Positions 43,170-46,011 of a stretch of DNA of 46,011 nt are shown piece after piece. The number at the start of each line of letters is the position of its first letter. Position 1 is the first letter of the stretch. The DNA is from Chryseobacterium sp. PMSZPI (GTDB lineage: Bacteria > Bacteroidota > Bacteroidia > Flavobacteriales > Weeksellaceae): assembly GCF_002835665.1 (NCBI RefSeq), contig NZ_PIZV01000010.1:1-46011 (forward strand), written 5' to 3'. Position numbers and translations under genes: made by a program. Under the pieces are notes generated by a model. The model had not been told where the DNA came from. It made no database searches and saw only the letters and a program-made list of their open reading frames with translations.

Positions 43170-43177
43170 TATCTTTG
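43170..43177 (+). promoter_or_regulatory. -7 box for the beta-helix gene
   Basis: TATCTTTG is an exact TAnnTTTG match. The predicted start is near 43183, giving a leader of about 55 bases. Confidence 0.55.
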
Positions 43178-43236
43178 TTTTAGATAATCTTACAGGATTA
43201 TACAATTCGTTATTAAATCTTTAAAAAACAAAAAAA

Positions 43237-44784
43237 ATGACAAACAATTTAAATTTATTAAATACTGATGAATTTTTTCAATCATCTGACCCGACTTTGA
43301 ATAAAGACGTTGTTACATTGATTGATAAATTTACTCAGGAAATTGTTAATTATATTAAAACTTCAACCTGGATTGATGGCACTCCAATGGATGACAGTAA
43401 AACAGATCAGGCTATCTATAGAAAAAAAAACTCTGAGTATTATGCCCGTGAAGTTATTTATAATGAAGATATTATCAATGTAAAGTGGTTTGGTGCAAAA
43501 GGCAATCTGGACGAAGGTGATGCAGGAGGAGATGATACTGCTTCTTTTATTAATGCTATCAAAGCCGGAGCTAAACTATTTCCTTCCAGACAGGACAGCA
43601 ATTCAAAGTTTGGAGGTTTTACGCTGTATATTCCCAATGGAAAATATAAGTTAACTAAAACGTTGGAATTACCTCACAATACAACACTATTAGGTGAAAG
43701 TAAAAAAGGGGTAATTCTTCATCAACATGCCAATATTTCTGAAAATCTACTTCCGAGGGCAAACGTTACCAATATTACCGGAACGAGTGGTAACAATGTT
43801 CTCATGTCTGAATCTATTGTTATCAGAAATATTACGTTTTCCCAAGGGGGAATTGTATTGCAGGGCGCTTATGATTCAATTATTGACGATGTTACTGTGA
43901 CCAGGCTCCTCGGAGATGCTACTGACGCTTACGATAACAAATCCAGCACAGGATTAAGCATAAAATTAGCTGTAAATCTTAAAATTTCAAACTTCAAAGT
44001 TTTCGGATCGAATGGAATTGGTATTCTTTATGAAGATTCCGCGGGTAGTGGGCCAAGCACAACGGTAACTTTTAGAAATATCTGGTTAAGCAATTGTGAA
44101 ACAGGGATGCTAATCAATGGATTATTAACTGATTCTCACGGCATTCAAACCACATGGATCCAAAATTCAATCTTTGAATACAATAAAACCGGTGTGGAAA
44201 TAAAAGGCATAACTCAGAATCTGTCGCTCAGGGATATTCATTTTGAACAAAACAAGAATTATGCATTGCTAGCCTCTGAAAGTGCATCTTTTTCGTTAGA
44301 TAATATCTGGGCTGATGGATCATTAATAAATAATAATAAATTTCTGATAAAGTATACATCAAACTTAACTGCCGATAATATTGTTCATTTAAAAAATCTC
44401 TTTATTAAGTCTGACTTTTTAATTGAAGATCAATATAAAGGTCAAATATACGTAGATGGACTGGTTAATAATTTAAAATATTATGACCAGAATATCAGGA
44501 TTTATAAAACCTTTGATGATATCGGAAATATTAATAAAAGACCTTTTTCTCCTATTGCTGGCTATCATTTTTACAATACCTCAAACAGCAAACCTGAATT
44601 TTTTGATGGTGGATCTTGGAGAAATGCAGACGGGATGAATGCGGACATCAAAAGATCAGGAACTACAGCAGCAAGACCTACAGGCAGCCTGGATCCCGGG
44701 TTCAGATATTTTGACTTAGATTTGGGAATTCCTGTTTACTGGAAGGGAACGCAATGGGTGAAAGCAGATGGAGCACCGGTATAA
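43237..44784 (+). CDS. Orphan tail-spike-like right-handed beta-helix protein
   Basis: Protein of 515 aa with a pectate-lyase-superfamily beta-helix. The core begins with INVKWFGAKGNLDEGD and DDTASFINAIKAG near residues 80-110, as in phage tail spikes and GH28-like proteins, continues with TLYIPNGKYKLTKTLELP, and has repeated rungs to about 420. The C-terminal 55 residues (RSGTTAARPTGSL, YFDLDLGIPVYWKGTQWV) form a small module common at the ends of flavobacterial tail-fibre-type proteins. No signal peptide is visible and no other phage gene is nearby, so the export route and role are unknown. It could be a remnant of a phage, an injection-system fibre, or a surface glycan-binding enzyme. Confidence 0.78.
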   Translation: MTNNLNLLNTDEFFQSSDPTLNKDVVTLIDKFTQEIVNYIKTSTWIDGTPMDDSKTDQAIYRKKNSEYYAREVIYNEDIINVKWFGAKGNLDEGDAGGDDTASFINAIKAGAKLFPSRQDSNSKFGGFTLYIPNGKYKLTKTLELPHNTTLLGESKKGVILHQHANISENLLPRANVTNITGTSGNNVLMSESIVIRNITFSQGGIVLQGAYDSIIDDVTVTRLLGDATDAYDNKSSTGLSIKLAVNLKISNFKVFGSNGIGILYEDSAGSGPSTTVTFRNIWLSNCETGMLINGLLTDSHGIQTTWIQNSIFEYNKTGVEIKGITQNLSLRDIHFEQNKNYALLASESASFSLDNIWADGSLINNNKFLIKYTSNLTADNIVHLKNLFIKSDFLIEDQYKGQIYVDGLVNNLKYYDQNIRIYKTFDDIGNINKRPFSPIAGYHFYNTSNSKPEFFDGGSWRNADGMNADIKRSGTTAARPTGSLDPGFRYFDLDLGIPVYWKGTQWVKADGAPV

Positions 44785-44793
44785 TAACAACAG

Positions 44794-44822
44794 TCCTTAT
44801 CAAATTGATAAGGATTTTATTT
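44794..44822 (+). terminator. Terminator after the beta-helix gene
   Basis: TCCTTATCAA and TTGATAAGGA arms with a T-rich tail. Confidence 0.8.
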
Positions 44823-44912
44823 TAAACCAACAGATAAGAATAATTTGAAGTCCGATAATTTTCCAAACTTCAGCAATAAATAACGTATTTGAAACATATG
44901 CATTCCTTTTTA

Positions 44913-45173
44913 TCAATGCCTTATCAATCGGTATAGCAACACAAGATCTATTAAAACCACCAGGATAAATTTGACAAGAAATGATTTCTTGGAAACCTTA
45001 TGATTAAAGGTAATCATTCCAAAAGCTGCTCCCATAATTCCTCCTATGAGTGAAAGTCCCAAAAGCATATTTTCTGATATTCTCCATCTGTTTTTTTTCG
45101 CTTGCAGTTTATCGAATCCAAAAACTCCGAATGTAATAAGATTGGCAATCAGCAGAAAAAGGGTCATCTTCAA
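44913..45173 (-). CDS. DUF1294 membrane protein
   Basis: Integral membrane protein of 86 aa matching DUF1294 across its length. Three hydrophobic helices flank a conserved cytoplasmic stretch (FDKLQAKKNRWRISE) and the GGIMGAAFGMITFNHK segment that defines the family. The function of the family is unknown; in other proteins it follows a cold-shock domain, but here it stands alone. The second Met (residue 3) is an alternative start. Confidence 0.88.
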   Translation of the reverse strand: MKMTLFLLIANLITFGVFGFDKLQAKKNRWRISENMLLGLSLIGGIMGAAFGMITFNHKVSKKSFLVKFILVVLIDLVLLYRLIRH

Positions 45174-45315
45174 TTAATTTGCAGCAAAAATAGAGTTAAA
45201 TTTGGATATGTAAAAAGGCAGTTGGAAATATTTATAACACTGAAGCTCTTTAAACTTTTATATTGATTATTTTTAACCACTAAGGTTTAACCACTTAAGT
45301 TTTTTAGAGCCAGGC

Positions 45316-45365
45316 ATTATGCATAATAAGGACACTTAAGCTTTGTGAAAATCAAAGATTTTCAC
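45316..45365. repeat. Palindrome pair in the gap before 45503
   Basis: ATTATGCATAAT (45316-45327) is a perfect 12-base palindrome, and GTGAAAATC-AAA-GATTTTCAC (45345-45365) is a perfect nine-pair hairpin. Together with nearby ACCACTTAAG and ACACTTAAG motifs they look like a small intergenic repeat, but there is no second copy in the window. Confidence 0.45.
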
Positions 45366-45397
45366 CTTATGTAGATTTTTCTAAGGAATTGTTTTAA

Positions 45398-45859
<462 letters not shown>

Positions 45860-45891
45860 TTTTCAGTAACAAATTATTCCAAAAAAAATAA

Positions 45892-45925
45892 AAAAGCTGC
45901 CTTAATTGAGGGCAGCTTCTATTAT
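45892..45925 (+). terminator. Terminator
   Basis: AAGCTGCC (45894-45901) and GGCAGCTT (45911-45918) arms, with a preceding A-run and a T-rich tail. Confidence 0.75.
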
Positions 45926-45934
45926 TTCAAAAGT

Positions 45935-46011
45935 TGTCTCGTCCTAATATAGCGTTACACAAAAAAAAGTAATGTTATGGAATCATTTAAAAATCAGTAT
46001 GTAAAACGGAG
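45935..46011 (+). mobile_element. Left end of an insertion sequence, cut by the window edge
   Basis: TGTCTCGTCC begins an IS-like end 42 bases before the first codon of a transposase-like frame. The TG start and the spacing resemble IS3-family elements. The right end and the target duplication are outside the window. Confidence 0.5.
45977..46011 (+). CDS. Transposase N-terminus (partial)
   Basis: Eleven codons, reading MESFKNQYVKR, are visible before the edge. The opening resembles orfA transposase proteins of Bacteroidota IS3-type elements, as far as I can judge from so short a stretch. An ATG five bases upstream runs into a stop after ten codons. No core motif can be checked. Confidence 0.5.
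   Translation, partial: MESFKNQYVKR

Noticed and set aside
43237..44784. Prophage called from the tail-spike-like gene
   Set aside because: No capsid, portal, terminase, integrase or other tail gene is present; the neighbours are ordinary chromosomal genes.

Overview
The window looks like chromosomal DNA of a flavobacterium, most probably Chryseobacterium or a close relative. The evidence is the low GC content, the Bacteroidota -7 promoter box (TAnnTTTG) in front of many genes, the near absence of Shine-Dalgarno sites, and marker families typical of this group: GLPGLI proteins, a BlaI/BlaR1 pair with no penicillin-binding domain, a VGINTP-type exported protein, and short GG-leader Cys-rich peptides. 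The species is inferred from family knowledge, not computed.

Layout. 1-3.5 kb: two zinc peptidases, M1 (cut by the left edge) and M61. 3.6-7.1 kb (minus strand): a sensor kinase behind a PBP4-type D,D-carboxypeptidase, then PepE dipeptidase. 7.2-9.2 kb: a TPR lipoprotein-like/exported protein, a DUF1905/OmdA protein and a fructose-6-phosphate aldolase-type transaldolase. 9.4-13.6 kb (minus): BlaI repressor, BlaR1-like M56 sensor protease and two GLPGLI proteins. 13.9-15.1 kb: an exported protein of unknown role and a GNAT enzyme. 15.1-16.1 kb: gene-free, repeat-bearing DNA ending at initiator tRNA-fMet. 16.2-19.6 kb: a translation-linked cluster tsaC-CPBP protease-yaaA-prmC-DUF4180. 20.1-22.2 kb: two exported surface proteins behind a long leader. 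22.3-26.1 kb (minus): two SDR enzymes, a membrane AraC regulator and a rhomboid protease. 26.1-31.1 kb (minus): topoisomerase IV parE-membrane protein-parC. 31.2-33.4 kb: a MITE-like repeat, a DUF2867 protein and methionine aminotransferase. 33.9-37.2 kb: the peptide locus, interrupted by an SDR and an AraC regulator. 37.3-43.0 kb (minus): ychF, ferritin, a GHL10 lipoprotein and typA. 43.2-46.0 kb: an orphan tail-spike-like beta-helix protein, DUF1294, a small unknown protein, and the left end of an insertion sequence cut by the window edge.

The most unusual content is the peptide locus. Four small genes encode precursors whose leaders are all exactly 23 residues long and end in Gly-Gly. Their cores share a strict C-x6-C-x4-C module ending in an Arg-Pro or Trp-Pro pair; the last peptide carries the module twice. 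A frameshifted leader remnant lies between the third and fourth genes. No peptidase-ABC transporter or modifying enzyme is in the window, so any maturation must be provided in trans.

Intergenic DNA is also structured. Three copies of a long nested hairpin each lie between convergent genes, with compensatory changes in the stem. Two copies of a second element are bounded by ACGCAAAG/CTTTGCGT and contain two covarying hairpins. A third element of about 240 bp has 20-bp terminal inverted repeats flanked by TA. These look like small non-autonomous repeats, some of them reused as bidirectional terminators.
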